Counted from the first letter of the stretch, positions 9,206-19,128 are shown. The stretch is 64,000 nucleotides of DNA from Mycobacterium kyogaense (GCF_003254575.1 NZ_QJUA01000002.1:1-64000); one strand, 5' to 3'. Program-made: numbers and translations. The notes: a model not told the origin generated them from the letters alone.

Positions 9206-10414
9206 ATGACAACTGTCCGCGATGTGTTCACTGGAGCCTCGCTGGGTCCCATCACACTGCGCAACCGCGTGATCAAGGCAGCGACGTTCGAGGCCGCGAC
9301 GCCGAACGCTCTGGTCACCGAGGACCTGATCACCTATCACCGGCTGCCCGCTGCGGGTGGGGTCGGCATGACGACCGTCGCCTACCTGGCCGTCGCCCCG
9401 GGCGGACGCACCGAGGGGAATCAGATCTACTGGCGGCCCGAGGCGATGGCCGGGCTGCGCAAGCTCACCGATGCCGTGCACGCCGAAGGCGCGAAGATCA
9501 GCGCGCAGATCGGTCACGCCGGCCCGGTGGCCAACTCCCGGTCCAACGGGACCACCGCCTACGCCCCGGTGCGGTTCTTCAATCCCCTGTCGATGCGCTT
9601 CGCCAAACGGGCCACCCGCGACGACATCACCGACATCACCGAGGCGCACGCCCAGGCCGCCCGGATGGCCATCGACGCCGGCTTCGACGCCGTCGAGGTG
9701 CACCTCGGCCACAACTACTTCGCGAGCTCGTTCCTGTCACCGCTGATCAACCGGCGCGACGACGAGTTCGGCGGTTCACTGGCCAACCGGGCCAAGGTGG
9801 CCCGCGGCACCGTCCTCGCCGTCCGTCGGGCTGTGGAGAAAGCGGGCACGCCGATCGCGGTGACCGCGAAGCTGAACATGAGCGACGGTGTTCGCGGCGG
9901 CATCTCGACCGAGGAGGCTTTGCAGACCGCGAAGTGGCTCGAGGAAGACGGCGGCCTGGACGCCATCGAGCTCACGGCGGGCAGCTCGCTGGTCAACCCG
10001 ATGTACCTGTTCCGCGGCGATGCACCCGTCAAGCAGTTCGCGGGCGCCTTCAAGCCGCCACTGCGCTGGGGCATCCGAATGACGGGCAAAAAGTTCTTCC
10101 GCGAGTATCCCTACCGCGAGGCGTACCTTCTGCGCGATGCCCGGCTGTTCCGCGCCGAGCTCTCGATGCCGCTGATCCTGCTGGGCGGCATCACCAATCG
10201 CGAGACCATGGACCTGGCGATGGCCGAGGGCTTCGACTTCGTCGCGATGGGGCGGGCCCTGCTCGCCGAACCGGACCTGATCAATCGCATCCGGGCCGAA
10301 GGTGCGGCGGTCACATCACTGTGCACGCACTGCAACCAGTGCATGGCGACCATCTACAGCCACACCCACTGCGTCGTGACGGGTTCGCCGTCGCCGGTCA
10401 GCTCGGGGCGGTGA
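9206..10414 (+). CDS. NADH:flavin oxidoreductase, old yellow enzyme family
   Basis: A 402-residue FMN-dependent TIM-barrel oxidoreductase. It opens with the FMN-binding [15 protein letters not shown] and carries [23 protein letters not shown], the family's HxxN-equivalent region [17 protein letters not shown], and a C-terminal phosphate-binding segment [11 protein letters not shown]. The end carries closely spaced cysteines ([18 protein letters not shown]), similar to the iron-sulfur cysteine motif of 2,4-dienoyl-CoA reductase relatives, but the protein stops there and lacks their extra domains. It matches Rv3359 in type and position. The substrate is probably an activated enone or enoate. 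Confidence 0.87.
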   Translation: MTTVRDVFTGASLGPITLRNRVIKAATFEAATPNALVTEDLITYHRLPAAGGVGMTTVAYLAVAPGGRTEGNQIYWRPEAMAGLRKLTDAVHAEGAKISAQIGHAGPVANSRSNGTTAYAPVRFFNPLSMRFAKRATRDDITDITEAHAQAARMAIDAGFDAVEVHLGHNYFASSFLSPLINRRDDEFGGSLANRAKVARGTVLAVRRAVEKAGTPIAVTAKLNMSDGVRGGISTEEALQTAKWLEEDGGLDAIELTAGSSLVNPMYLFRGDAPVKQFAGAFKPPLRWGIRMTGKKFFREYPYREAYLLRDARLFRAELSMPLILLGGITNRETMDLAMAEGFDFVAMGRALLAEPDLINRIRAEGAAVTSLCTHCNQCMATIYSHTHCVVTGSPSPVSSGR

Positions 10415-10961
10415 GCGCCTGCGCGCAATCGGTGACGATCGCATCGGCACTCGCGGGGATCGCCTGGCGCGCGCCCAGATGACGTCGCACGATCGCGTAC
10501 GGCACGTCGATCACCGCCGCGCTCACCCGCGCGGAGTCACCCGGGATCTCGCCGAGCACCTTCTTGAGCCTGCGCTGCAAGCGTTTCCGGCGTCCCACGA
10601 GATTCTCGGGCCACTCGCCGAGCCCGAGTTGTCCGGGCCCGGTCAGCAGCACCTGGGCCTCGACAGGATGGGCGCGGCACCAGGCGAGCACGGAGAGTGC
10701 ACCGATGATGCAGCGTTGCGCCGGCTCGTCATCCGTGGCGAGAGCTGCCAGCAGCGCCTCCTGCAGTCGCTCCTCACTGCGCACCCACAGCTCTCCGCAC
10801 AGCGCTGCGCGGGTCGGGAACCTGTGGTAGACCGAGCCACTCGGCGCGCCCGTGCTGCGCGCCACCGCCGACATGGTGACCGCACCGGGTCCGTCGACGG
10901 CCAACAGGTCCGCCGCTGCGTCGAGGAGGACGTCGACGGTGTATCGGGCGGGCCGCGGCAT
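10398..10961 (-). CDS. TetR-family transcriptional regulator
   Basis: A 187-residue TetR regulator. The N-terminal helix-turn-helix is clear (MSAVARSTGAPSGSVYHRFP, residues about 30-49) and is followed by a divergent ligand domain. It converges on the oxidoreductase gene and their 3' ends overlap by 17 bases. A perfect 7-2-7 inverted repeat lies 16 bases upstream of its start codon and probably mediates autoregulation. Its regulon is unknown; the neighbouring flavin oxidoreductase is the simplest candidate. Confidence 0.86.
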   Translation of the reverse strand: MPRPARYTVDVLLDAAADLLAVDGPGAVTMSAVARSTGAPSGSVYHRFPTRAALCGELWVRSEERLQEALLAALATDDEPAQRCIIGALSVLAWCRAHPVEAQVLLTGPGQLGLGEWPENLVGRRKRLQRRLKKVLGEIPGDSARVSAAVIDVPYAIVRRHLGARQAIPASADAIVTDCAQALTAPS

Positions 10962-10976
10962 TGCTCCACCCTAAAG

Positions 10977-10992
10977 TAGAGGTTTACCTCTA
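10977..10992. promoter_or_regulatory. Inverted repeat, probable TetR operator
   Basis: TAGAGGT-TT-ACCTCTA is a perfect inverted repeat 16 bases before the start of the TetR gene at 10961. The position overlaps where the TetR promoter should be, which is typical of autorepression. Confidence 0.6.
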
Positions 10993-11212
10993 AAATGCGG
11001 TGCGCGTCCCTGCGTTGATTCAGCGCCCGCTATTGCCGCTATTCACAGGACATTTCAGGTTGCACACGATGGGCGTGTCGCGCGCACGGATAGGGAACAG
11101 CGAGATAACAGCCCGGCCACAGATCGCCCACAGGGTCACGCGAGGTACTCGATGAGCGGGGCCTACCGATAGAGTTGCGCGCGATGTCTATTGTCGCCGC
11201 CGGAGCGGCTCT

Positions 11213-13789
11213 GTGACCCGATCTGCACCTCCTGCGCTGACCGTGCGTTATGACGGGTCCACCCGCACTTTCGCAGCCGGCAACGACGTGGTCGTCGGCC
11301 GGGACCTGCGCGCCGACGTCCGCATCGCTCATCCGCTGATCTCTCGCGCACACCTCGTGCTGCGTTTCGACCAGGGCCGCTGGCTCGCGATCGACAACGG
11401 TTCGCTCAACGGGATGTTCGTCAACAGCCGGCGGGTGCCCGTCGTCGACATCAACGACGGCGCCCAGATCCACATCGGCAATCCCGACGGCCCGCTGCTG
11501 ACTTTCGAGGTGGGCAAGCATCAGGGCTCGGCGGGCACCCCACCCCCGACCACCGCCGTCCCGGTCGCGAGCCGCCCCAGCGGGCAGTGGCCGAGCCAGA
11601 CGGCCACCCAACCGGGGCCACCATCCACTCGTCCACCCGGCGGGCGGTCCTACCCGACCACCGGACCACGCACCGGCTACCCCCCGCCACCGCCGTCATC
11701 GCGCCCCGTACAGCAGCAGCCGATCTCGTCGCCGGCGATGGAGTCGGTCACCCAGATGGGGCCTGCCGCGGCGCCCCGCTCCGGCGGTGACGGCAACATC
11801 GCCACCAGCATGCTCAAGATCCTGCGTCCCGGCCGGGCGCCGGAGGTGCCGCCGGGTTCGGTGAAGATCGGCCGCGCCAGCGACAACGACATCGTCATCC
11901 CCGACGTGCTGGCATCCCGTCACCACGCCACCCTGGTCACGACGGGCGCGGGCACCGAGATCCGGGACAACCGCAGCATCAACGGCACGTTCGTCAACGG
12001 CTCGCGCGTCGAGACGCAGCTGCTCTCCGACGGCGACACCGTGACCATCGGCAACGTCGACCTGGTCTTCCGGGGCGGCGCACTGGTCCGGCGCACCGAG
12101 ACCGCCGCCGCCACGGCGACCGGCGGCCTGGAAGTGCACGGCGTGACGTGGACGATCGAGAACAACAAAACGCTGCTGGACAACATCTCGATCTCGGCGC
12201 GGCCGGGCACCCTGACCGCGGTGATCGGCCCGTCCGGCGCGGGTAAGTCGACCTTCGCCCGCCTGGTCGCCGGCTACACGCATCCGACGACGGGCCAGGT
12301 GTCGTTCGAAGGCCACGACGTGCACGCCGAGTACGCCTCGCTGCGCTCCCGGATCGGGATGGTGCCGCAGGACGACGTCGTGCACGGCCAGCTCACCGTG
12401 CGCCAGGCGTTGATGTATGCCGCGGAGCTTCGGCTGCCGCCGGACACCACGAAGGCCGACCGGGAACAGGTCGTCAACGAGGTGCTCGAGGAACTCGAGA
12501 TGACCAAGCATCTCGACACCCGCGTCGACAAGCTCTCCGGTGGCCAGCGCAAGCGCGCCTCGGTGGCGTTGGAACTGCTGACCGGCCCGTCGCTGCTGAT
12601 CCTCGACGAGCCGACCTCCGGGCTGGACCCCGCGCTCGACCGGCAGGTCATGACGATGCTGCGTCAGCTCGCCGACGCCGGCCGCGTCGTCCTGGTGGTG
12701 ACGCACTCCCTCACCTATCTGGACGTGTGCGACCAGGTGCTGCTGCTCGCGCCGGGCGGCAAGACCGCGTTCTACGGACCGCCCAACCAGATCGGCCCGT
12801 CGATGGGCACCACGAACTGGGCCGACATCTTCTCCACCGTCGCCGGCGACCCCGACGCGGCCGCGCAGCGCTACCTGGACCAGCACGGTCCACCGCCGCC
12901 CCAGCCGCCGGCGCTGACACCGTCGGAGCTCGGCAACCCCACCCGCACCAGCTTGCGCAGGCAGCTCTCCACGATCGCGCGACGGCAGATCCGGCTGGTC
13001 GTGTCCGACCGTGGCTACTTCGCGTTCTTGATGCTGCTGCCGTTCATCATGGGCATCCTGTCGCTGTCGGTGCCGGGCGACGTCGGCTTCGGTGTGCCGA
13101 AGACGGCGCTCGAGGGCGGTGAAGCCCCCAACGAGCCCGGCCAGATCCTGGTGATGCTCAATGTCGGCGCGATCTTCATGGGCACCGCACTGACGATCCG
13201 CGCGCTGATCGGCGAGCGTGCCATCTTCCGGCGCGAACAGGCGGTCGGCCTGTCGACGTCGGCGTATCTGCTGGCCAAGATGGTGGTGTTCACCGCGTTC
13301 GCGGTGGTGCAGTCGGCGATCGTGACTGCCATCGCGATCATCGGCAAGGGCTGGGGGCCCGGCGCCGTGGAGGCCGGCAACGTGATCGGCAACCGCAGCT
13401 TGGAGTTGTTCGTCGACATCGCGTTCACCACCGTCGCCGCGGCGATGGTCGGCCTGGCCCTGTCGGCGTTGGCCCGCTCCGCCGAGCAGATCATGCCGCT
13501 GCTCGTGGTCGCGATCATGAGCCAGCTGGTGTTCTCCGGCGGCATGATCCCGGTGACCGACCGGCTCGTGCTCGACCAGATGTCGTGGGCGACGCCGGCA
13601 CGCTGGGGCTTCGCCGCGTCCGCGTCGACGGTCGATCTGATCCGGCTGGTGCCCGGACCGCTGACTCCGCAGGACGACCACTGGAAGCACACGTCGGGCG
13701 CGTGGCTGTTCGACATGGCGATGCTGATCCTCATCAGCGTGGTGTACGTCGGTTTCGTCAGGTGGAGGATCCGCCTCAAGGCCGCGTGA
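11213..13789 (+). CDS. FHA-domain ABC exporter, Rv1747 type
   Basis: An 858-residue half transporter. Two forkhead-associated domains come first: FHA1 about residues 10-100 (GRDLRADVRIAH, SLNGMFVN) and FHA2 about 205-290 (GRASDNDIVIP, SINGTFVNG), separated by a Pro/Thr-rich linker. Next is an ABC ATPase with Walker A GPSGAGKST (339-347), signature LSGGQRKR and Walker B LLILDEPTSGLD. The C-terminal third has about six membrane segments (ABC2 type). In M. tuberculosis Rv1747 the FHA domains bind sites phosphorylated by PknF, and export of cell-wall lipids has been proposed. The start is the GTG at 11213; the gene is flanked by two TetR genes. Confidence 0.92.
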   Translation: MTRSAPPALTVRYDGSTRTFAAGNDVVVGRDLRADVRIAHPLISRAHLVLRFDQGRWLAIDNGSLNGMFVNSRRVPVVDINDGAQIHIGNPDGPLLTFEVGKHQGSAGTPPPTTAVPVASRPSGQWPSQTATQPGPPSTRPPGGRSYPTTGPRTGYPPPPPSSRPVQQQPISSPAMESVTQMGPAAAPRSGGDGNIATSMLKILRPGRAPEVPPGSVKIGRASDNDIVIPDVLASRHHATLVTTGAGTEIRDNRSINGTFVNGSRVETQLLSDGDTVTIGNVDLVFRGGALVRRTETAAATATGGLEVHGVTWTIENNKTLLDNISISARPGTLTAVIGPSGAGKSTFARLVAGYTHPTTGQVSFEGHDVHAEYASLRSRIGMVPQDDVVHGQLTVRQALMYAAELRLPPDTTKADREQVVNEVLEELEMTKHLDTRVDKLSGGQRKRASVALELLTGPSLLILDEPTSGLDPALDRQVMTMLRQLADAGRVVLVVTHSLTYLDVCDQVLLLAPGGKTAFYGPPNQIGPSMGTTNWADIFSTVAGDPDAAAQRYLDQHGPPPPQPPALTPSELGNPTRTSLRRQLSTIARRQIRLVVSDRGYFAFLMLLPFIMGILSLSVPGDVGFGVPKTALEGGEAPNEPGQILVMLNVGAIFMGTALTIRALIGERAIFRREQAVGLSTSAYLLAKMVVFTAFAVVQSAIVTAIAIIGKGWGPGAVEAGNVIGNRSLELFVDIAFTTVAAAMVGLALSALARSAEQIMPLLVVAIMSQLVFSGGMIPVTDRLVLDQMSWATPARWGFAASASTVDLIRLVPGPLTPQDDHWKHTSGAWLFDMAMLILISVVYVGFVRWRIRLKAA

Positions 13790-13909
13790 CGACGAGCCTG
13801 CGAGGAGTCGCGCGAAAAGTCACCGCTTAGAGGTCGGGCGGCAAAACCTCTGCACTGGCGACCCTTCCGAACGCAATAGACTCGGGGCGGGGCGTGCGAG
13901 GGGGGTTGT

Positions 13910-14476
13910 GTGACGAACAGCGATGCGGCGATCCGCGCCGTGGCACTGGACGCGGCGTTGACGGAGTTGCAGCAGTGGGGTGTGGACCGCTTCAGCATCG
14001 AGGGTGTCGCGCACCGCTGCGGTGTGGCCCCCGAACAGATCGGTCAGTTGTGGCACAGCCCGCGCGATCTGGTCGTCGATGCGCTGACCAGCTCGACGTC
14101 CAGCGCCATCCGGACGCCCGACACGGGCAGCCTCGCCGAGGACTTGACCGAGCTCGCGGTGTCCGTCGGGCACTACCTCAACGAGCAGGTGGGCCGCCGC
14201 ATCGCGCGGATGCTCGTCATCGACAGCAAGTCACACACTGTCGACGACGAGACCCGACAGATGTTCCTGGACCGCCACGTGCCGGTCATGGAGACAATCC
14301 TCACGCGGGCCGCCGAACGCGGCGAGATCCACCTCGAGTTGCGGGCCATCCATGTGCTGCAGCTGCTGACGGCGCCGCTGCAGACGTTAGCGCTCTACAG
14401 CAGCGCGCCGGTGGAGCCCGCGTACTGCCGAACGATCGCCGATCTGGTGACGCGCGCGGTCAGCACCGGGAGCTGA
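13910..14476 (+). CDS. TetR-family regulator
   Basis: A 188-residue protein with a TetR-like N-terminal DNA-binding domain (FSIEGVAHRCGVAPEQIGQLW, about residues 25-45, with the turn motif well spaced) and a helical C-terminal domain. It starts at a GTG 120 bases after the exporter and ends one base before the mfpA stop on the other strand. It is more divergent in the recognition helix than the TetR at 10398, so its specificity is unclear. Control of the adjacent FHA-ABC exporter is possible but not shown. Confidence 0.75.
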   Translation: MTNSDAAIRAVALDAALTELQQWGVDRFSIEGVAHRCGVAPEQIGQLWHSPRDLVVDALTSSTSSAIRTPDTGSLAEDLTELAVSVGHYLNEQVGRRIARMLVIDSKSHTVDDETRQMFLDRHVPVMETILTRAAERGEIHLELRAIHVLQLLTAPLQTLALYSSAPVEPAYCRTIADLVTRAVSTGS

Positions 14477-15028
14477 TCAGCCGCCGTGGATGTCGAGACC
14501 GTGCGCGGCGGCGAAGGCGAGCGCCTGCTCGATGTCGATCTTGGCGCCGCGCAGCGACGCCGTCGTCCAGAACGTCGGATCAGCACGCGCCCCACGCAGA
14601 TCCGCCTCGTCCAGGCGGGTGCCCTGCACCCGGGCCCCGGTGAGATCGGCGCGGGCCAGCACCGCTCGTCGTAGGTCGGCGCCGACGAGGCTGGTCTCCC
14701 GCAGGCGGCAATCCGACAGCTCGACCGTGCGCAGGTCCGCTCCCCCGAGGACCGCGAGTGTGAAATCGCATTCGACGAACGTCACCGGCCGGATTCGGCA
14801 CTCGAGGAACGTCGAACCCAGAAAACTGCAGTGACGAAAGACGCTGTGCCACAGCGATGTACGACGGAACATACAGTTCCGGAACGCAGAACCGACGTGT
14901 TCGGATTCCGACAGGTCGACCCCGGAGAAATCGCAGCCGTCGAAGACGACCCGCTCCGTGCGTAACCGGCTGAAATCCTCGTCGCGGAAATCCGCGTCGG
15001 CGAATTCGCTGTCGGTCTGATCGTCCAT
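14477..15028 (-). CDS. mfpA: Pentapeptide-repeat protein MfpA (gyrase DNA mimic)
   Basis: A 183-residue protein made almost wholly of pentapeptide repeats of the A(D/N)LXX type, for example ADLRRAVLARADLTGARVQG. These fold as a right-handed quadrilateral beta helix. Its length equals that of M. tuberculosis MfpA, which mimics DNA, binds gyrase and lowers fluoroquinolone action. It is the last gene of the mfpE-D-C-B-A conservon; the upstream GTPase MfpB stops 2 bases before it and modulates MfpA-gyrase interaction in the known system. Target is cytoplasmic DNA gyrase. Confidence 0.93.
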   Translation of the reverse strand: MDDQTDSEFADADFRDEDFSRLRTERVVFDGCDFSGVDLSESEHVGSAFRNCMFRRTSLWHSVFRHCSFLGSTFLECRIRPVTFVECDFTLAVLGGADLRTVELSDCRLRETSLVGADLRRAVLARADLTGARVQGTRLDEADLRGARADPTFWTTASLRGAKIDIEQALAFAAAHGLDIHGG

Positions 15029-15030
15029 GG

Positions 15031-15615
15031 TCAGCCGGCAGGCGCCAGCCGGCTCAGAGCGTACTCGGTCACCGCGATCAGCGCCGCCTTCGTCGACTCA
15101 CGGCTGCGCGCGTCGACGGTGATCAGCGGGACGTGCTCGGGCAGCGCCAGCGCAGTCCGCACCGCCGCCAGCCGATGACGTGGCGCACCGTCGAACTCGT
15201 TGACGGCCACCAGGAACGGCAGATCGCGGGCTTCGAAGAAGTCGACCGCGGCGAAGCTGTCCTCGAGCCGGCGGACGTCGACCAGGATGATCGCGCCGAT
15301 CGCGCCGCGGATCAGGTCATCCCACATGAACCAGAACCGGCGCTGGCCGGGGGTACCGAACAGGTACAGCACCAGGTCGTCGCTGAGGCTGATGCGACCG
15401 AAGTCCATCGCCACCGTCGTCGTGGTCTTGTCCGGCAATCCGGCGAGTTCGTCGACACCTGCGGAGGCGTCGGTCAGCAGCGCTTCGGTGCGCAGCGGCA
15501 CGATCTCGGACACCGCGCCGACGAACGTGGTCTTGCCCGCGCCGAACCCGCCCGAGACGACGATCTTCGTGGAGGCGGTCCTGGGCTGCTCGGACCTAGA
15601 GTGCACGAAGGCCAC
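15031..15615 (-). CDS. mfpB: Small GTPase of the conservon
   Basis: A 194-residue Ras-like GTP-binding protein. The P-loop GGFGAGKTT lies at residues about 22-30, the G3-type region is GTPGQRRFWF, and the guanine-specificity segment is AVNEFDGA. The start is a GTG that lies inside the 3' end of mfpC (about 20 bases overlap), showing tight coupling. In the known mycobacterial system MfpB works with MfpA in protecting gyrase. Members of these conservons couple a membrane sensor to a roadblock protein and a GTPase. Confidence 0.93.
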   Translation of the reverse strand: MAFVHSRSEQPRTASTKIVVSGGFGAGKTTFVGAVSEIVPLRTEALLTDASAGVDELAGLPDKTTTTVAMDFGRISLSDDLVLYLFGTPGQRRFWFMWDDLIRGAIGAIILVDVRRLEDSFAAVDFFEARDLPFLVAVNEFDGAPRHRLAAVRTALALPEHVPLITVDARSRESTKAALIAVTEYALSRLAPAG

Positions 15616-15952
15616 GCAGCGTCCTTCCGATCAGGTCCCGTCGCTCGTCTGTGGTGGCCGTCGCCGAGAGCGTGTCGTGGACGGTCACATAACCCTGCAC
15701 CACCAGGTCGCCCACCACCACGCGCGCCACGCCGAGGGGCAGATGGAGATCCGCGGCGATCTCGGCGACCGACGGACGTGCGGCGCAGGCCGCCATGATC
15801 TGCGCCCGCACGTCCGCGCTCGGCCAGTCCCACGCCAGCGGCGGCGTCGCCGGCCCGACCGCGGCCTCCCACGGGACGTCGACGCCCGCGTCTGTGCGGC
15901 CCGCGGTCAGTGTGTACGGGCGGACGAGGCGGGGCCCCGGGTCGTCTGTCAT
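15596..15952 (-). CDS. mfpC: DUF742 protein of the conservon
   Basis: A 118-residue DUF742 protein with the characteristic opening RLVRPYTLTAGRT and a winged-helix-like core around VAEIAADLHLPLGVARVVVGDLV. The ATG at 15952 follows the mfpD stop by 7 bases. DUF742 proteins are always part of histidine-kinase/roadblock/GTPase operons; their biochemical task is not established, although DNA- or protein-binding by the winged helix is plausible. Confidence 0.9.
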   Translation of the reverse strand: MTDDPGPRLVRPYTLTAGRTDAGVDVPWEAAVGPATPPLAWDWPSADVRAQIMAACAARPSVAEIAADLHLPLGVARVVVGDLVVQGYVTVHDTLSATATTDERRDLIGRTLRGLRAL

Positions 15953-15959
15953 CGCAGGG

Positions 15960-16352
15960 TCATGAGCGCAGCGGATCTCGTCGTGGCGAGGCGATCGCGG
16001 CACCCACCCGCTCGACGAAGATCGCCATCTCGTAGCCGATCTGGCCGATGTCAGCGCCGCGCGCGGCCAACGTGGCGAGGTTGGAACCGTCCCCCACCCG
16101 CATCAACAGCAGGTAGCCGTTCTCCATCTCGACGACGGACTGCAGCACGTACCCACCGTCGAACAGCTGCGCCGCCCCGGCCGACAGGCTGGCCAGCCCT
16201 GATGCCACCGCGGCCATCTGGTCGGCCCGCTCCGCCGGCATGTGTTCGCTGGCCGCAGTCAGCAGACCGTCGGCCGAGACGAGGATCGCGTGTGAGACCC
16301 CGGGCGTCTCCCGGGCGAACCGTGCCACCAGCCAATCGAGCGACTCAGTCAC
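15960..16352 (-). CDS. mfpD: Roadblock/LC7 protein of the conservon
   Basis: A 130-residue roadblock/LC7-fold protein ([18 protein letters not shown], then [17 protein letters not shown]). Such proteins act as partners or GTPase-activating subunits for the small GTPase encoded two genes on. The GTG at 16352 overlaps the 3' end of the kinase gene by 8 bases. It corresponds to Rv3364c of M. tuberculosis. Confidence 0.92.
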   Translation of the reverse strand: MTESLDWLVARFARETPGVSHAILVSADGLLTAASEHMPAERADQMAAVASGLASLSAGAAQLFDGGYVLQSVVEMENGYLLLMRVGDGSNLATLAARGADIGQIGYEMAIFVERVGAAIASPRRDPLRS

Positions 16353-18720
16353 CTGCCTCCTCCCGTTCGTGGCGGGCGTGCCGTCGTCCGGCGGCCACCC
16401 CGCCGAAGTGGCTGGCGATGCCGGCGCGCACCGCCTCGGGGTCGCGGACCGCATCCCGGCCGCCGCGGTCGCCGTCTCCGTCGTCGGTGCGGGGGGCCGC
16501 GCCCGGAACCAGTCGTGCTCCGGGACGCCGGATGGGCAGCCCCTCGGGGGTGCGCTCCTGAACAGGTGCAGCCTGCGCGGCGGCCGCGGCCGACCAGCCG
16601 TGATCCCAGACGGTCTGCCAGTTCAGGTCGGTGCTGTGGGAGAGCTCGTGCGGGTCGACGAGCCATTCGGAGAGCATCGTCTGGTAGATCGCATCGTCGT
16701 CGGAGTCGTCCCTGGCGTGCCGCGCGCGGGCGTGGCCGTTCTGCGCGGGCGCGACGACGACGGGTGCAGGCGCCGGAGTCGGGGCAGGTGCCGGGGCGGG
16801 TGCTGGCGCCGGTGCCGGTGTCGGTGGCGGCGCGGCTACAGGTGCGGGTGCGGGTACCGGCGTCGGTACGGGTGCCGCGAGCATCTCGGCCGGTACGTAG
16901 ACCCCGGCGGTGGTGCCCGACGACGGCCGGCCGGCGACGGTGCTCCGCAACCGCACGACCAAACCGTGCTGGCCGGCGAGCCGGCCAGCGACGAACAACC
17001 CCATGTGCCGGGCGGTGTACGGATTGACCTCACCCCCGGACTGCAACCGGCTGTTGGCGACCCGCAGATCGGATTCGCTCATCCCCAAGCCTGCGTCGGC
17101 GACCTCGAGCACCAGGCCGCCGTTGCCGGTGCGCGCCGCGGAGACATGCACCGGAGCCGTCGGCGGTGAGTACCGCAGCGCGTTGTCGAGGAGTTCGGCC
17201 AGCAGATGCACCAGGTCACCGGCCACCGGGCCGATCACCGCGGTGTCCGGCAGACCCTCGGCGCTGATCCGGTGATAATCCTCGACCTCGGACGCTGCCG
17301 CGTGGACGACGGCCACGACGGCGACGGGCTCGGCGTCCTCGCGTGGGATGCGCGCGCCGGCCAGCACCATCAGGTTGGCTCCGTTGCGGCGCATGCGTGC
17401 CGCGAGGTGGTCGAGGCGGAACAGGCTCTGCAGTCGGTCGGCATCCTCTTCGTCGCTCTCAAGCCGGTCGATCAGCGCGAGCTGCTGATCCACCAGCGTG
17501 CGATTGCGCCGCGACAGCGTCTCGAACATGTCGGTCACCTGCATCTGCAGCCGCGCCTGCTCGGCCGCCAAAAGCACCGCCTGCTCATGCAGTTCGTCGA
17601 CGGCGTGGGCGACCTGGCCGATCTCCTCCGACGTCGGCACCGACAGCGGCGCGATCGTGGGTGTCTTGCCGTCGAGGCGGGCCTGCTCGACCTCCCGGGC
17701 CAGATCCTCGTGGGCCACCTTCAGCGCGCTGTCCCGCAGCGTGCGCAGCGGCCGCACCAGGCTGCGCGCCACCAGCGTGACCAGCAGGAGCGCGATCAGC
17801 AGCACCGCGCCGACGACCGCGGCGTCGCGGATCGCGGCGGTCCGGGCGGCTGCGGCCTCGTCGGAGACCGTCGCGGGGATCGACCGGGACGTATCGGCGA
17901 TGATCCCGTCGGCGATGCCACGGGTGATGCGCTGCGACGCCAACAGATCGGGGTTGTTCGGCAGTGCCACACCCGGGTCGGAGAGCAGCGACATCCGCTT
18001 GACCATCTCCGACCGCAGCGACGCCACCGCGTCGGTGGAGCCACCCAGGAACGCACCCATCGCGGCCACCGTCGACGGTTCGGTGCCGGCCAGCGTGATC
18101 ATCGACGAGCGCAGTTCGGGCTCGGGCAAATCTGCACCACGGTCGACCAGCATCTGCTGCATCGTCATCTGGCCGCGGGCACCGACCGCCCTCGCAAGCG
18201 CCTCGCCCGCGTTGCGGACCGTGTCGTCGTCTCCCGCCACCAAGCCGGTGATCGCGGTCTCGGCGGTGATCAGCAGGGGCGCATACGTCATGACCCGGGT
18301 GCGCAGATCGTTGCCGCCCGACGTGCTCTTGCCGACGAGATCGCGCCCGAAATCGAGCAGCGTGTTCGTCGCCAGGCGCACCGCATCGTCGACGTCGGTC
18401 GAGCTCAACTGGCGCTGCAGATCGGCGGCCCGGGACTCGAAGGCGGAGACGCTGGCGGGTACGTCACCGCCGTCCGTCGCGCTCACCAGCACCGCTTCCA
18501 CCGCGGCCAGGTACTGCGCGACCTCAGGCACCATCTCCGCTCGCGCTGCCGCGACCCGCAGCGTCTGGGCGGACGAGGTCGCGGCGTGGATGCGCAGGCC
18601 GCCGAACACGCCGGCCAGCAGCAGCGGCACGGCCACGATGGCCACCACCTTGACGCGCACCGGCCAGTTGGACAGCGCCCACCGAGGCGGCCGCTTGATC
18701 GAGGATCGAGCGTGATTCAT
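16345..18720 (-). CDS. mfpE: Conservon membrane histidine kinase
   Basis: A 791-residue sensor kinase heading the mfp operon. A first membrane helix lies near residues 23-42, a long extracytoplasmic helical domain follows, and a second helix (about 302-325) leads into a HAMP segment. The ATP-binding domain shows the N box [12 protein letters not shown] and the G1 box DAGLGMS. The C-terminus holds a long alternating Ala-Pro tract and ends in charged residues. The ATG at 18720 was preferred because the upstream residues are unlike the family. The ligand is unknown. It is the Rv3365c counterpart. Confidence 0.9.
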   Translation of the reverse strand: MNHARSSIKRPPRWALSNWPVRVKVVAIVAVPLLLAGVFGGLRIHAATSSAQTLRVAAARAEMVPEVAQYLAAVEAVLVSATDGGDVPASVSAFESRAADLQRQLSSTDVDDAVRLATNTLLDFGRDLVGKSTSGGNDLRTRVMTYAPLLITAETAITGLVAGDDDTVRNAGEALARAVGARGQMTMQQMLVDRGADLPEPELRSSMITLAGTEPSTVAAMGAFLGGSTDAVASLRSEMVKRMSLLSDPGVALPNNPDLLASQRITRGIADGIIADTSRSIPATVSDEAAAARTAAIRDAAVVGAVLLIALLLVTLVARSLVRPLRTLRDSALKVAHEDLAREVEQARLDGKTPTIAPLSVPTSEEIGQVAHAVDELHEQAVLLAAEQARLQMQVTDMFETLSRRNRTLVDQQLALIDRLESDEEDADRLQSLFRLDHLAARMRRNGANLMVLAGARIPREDAEPVAVVAVVHAAASEVEDYHRISAEGLPDTAVIGPVAGDLVHLLAELLDNALRYSPPTAPVHVSAARTGNGGLVLEVADAGLGMSESDLRVANSRLQSGGEVNPYTARHMGLFVAGRLAGQHGLVVRLRSTVAGRPSSGTTAGVYVPAEMLAAPVPTPVPAPAPVAAPPPTPAPAPAPAPAPAPTPAPAPVVVAPAQNGHARARHARDDSDDDAIYQTMLSEWLVDPHELSHSTDLNWQTVWDHGWSAAAAAQAAPVQERTPEGLPIRRPGARLVPGAAPRTDDGDGDRGGRDAVRDPEAVRAGIASHFGGVAAGRRHARHEREEAGD

Positions 18721-18950
18721 GAAGCATCCTGGCTGATGGCGCCCTCGTCGGGCGGGCGTGAAGCGCCTGGCGAATGCGCTGAGTATGCCAGCCCTGTCAG
18801 CGGGTCGCCAGAGTTCGCCCCTGGGCTGCAGAACCAGCAAAGCACATGGCACAGAGTCCGTTGCGGGCGTTGCGATTTCGTTTCAGACCCGTTGCGTGTC
18901 AGAGGGTGAAAGGCCGCTGATCTGCAGGCACAATCGATGGTGACCCCTTT

Positions 18951-18957
18951 GGAGGAG
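18951..18957 (+). promoter_or_regulatory. Strong ribosome-binding site of the 50-codon peptide gene
   Basis: GGAGGAG lies 4 bases before the ATG at 18962. It is the main reason for treating this short frame as a gene. Confidence 0.75.
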
Positions 18958-18961
18958 TGCA

Positions 18962-19114
18962 ATGACCCACAATGGCGTGGAGATGGCTCTGCTTGCCGAT
19001 GCGTCCGAAATCGGTGACTCACCCCTGATGCGAGCGATGAGCAGCGAGATGGTCGACGTCGACACTCTCGAAGGCCTGATCTCGATCGCGAGCTACGAGA
19101 CCTGCCTGGACTGA
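18962..19114 (+). CDS. Small acidic peptide, 50 residues, function unknown
   Basis: A 50-codon frame with a textbook GGAGGAG ribosome site. The peptide is acidic, with a leader-like part containing ELLADASEIGDSPLM-like residues (actual LLADASEIGDSPLMRAM) and a hydrophobic Ser/Thr/Cys-containing tail ending ISIASYETCLD. This layout recalls RiPP precursors such as lanthipeptides, but no modification enzyme is nearby, so this is speculation. Before the element inserted, its stop would have lain 21 bases ahead of the trmL start, so the two were probably neighbours in one transcript. It is divergent from mfpE. Confidence 0.6.
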   Translation: MTHNGVEMALLADASEIGDSPLMRAMSSEMVDVDTLEGLISIASYETCLD

Positions 19115-19122
19115 CACCCGTT

Positions 19123-19128
19123 TACCCT
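19123..19128 (+). promoter_or_regulatory. Likely -10 box of the original trmL promoter
   Basis: TACCCT fits the mycobacterial TANNNT -10 pattern and ends 7 bases before the stranded GTG at 19136, the spacing expected for a leaderless transcript. The element carries a copy of the same octamer TTACCCTG at 30302-30309 next to its replacement start. Confidence 0.4.

Noticed and set aside
11696-13690. A 664-codon leftward frame opposite the FHA-ABC exporter
   Set aside because: Its composition (Arg, His, Gln, Asp) matches an antisense shadow, and the exporter has every expected motif.
13829-13851. AGAGGT / ACCTCT inverted repeat after the exporter gene as terminator or operator
   Set aside because: Six-base arms with an 11-base spacer and no U-tract; too weak to call, although similar to the TetR operator half-site at 10977.
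17206-18909. A 567-codon rightward frame opposite mfpE
   Set aside because: Antisense to the kinase, rich in His/Arg/Gln, and no domain can be recognised.
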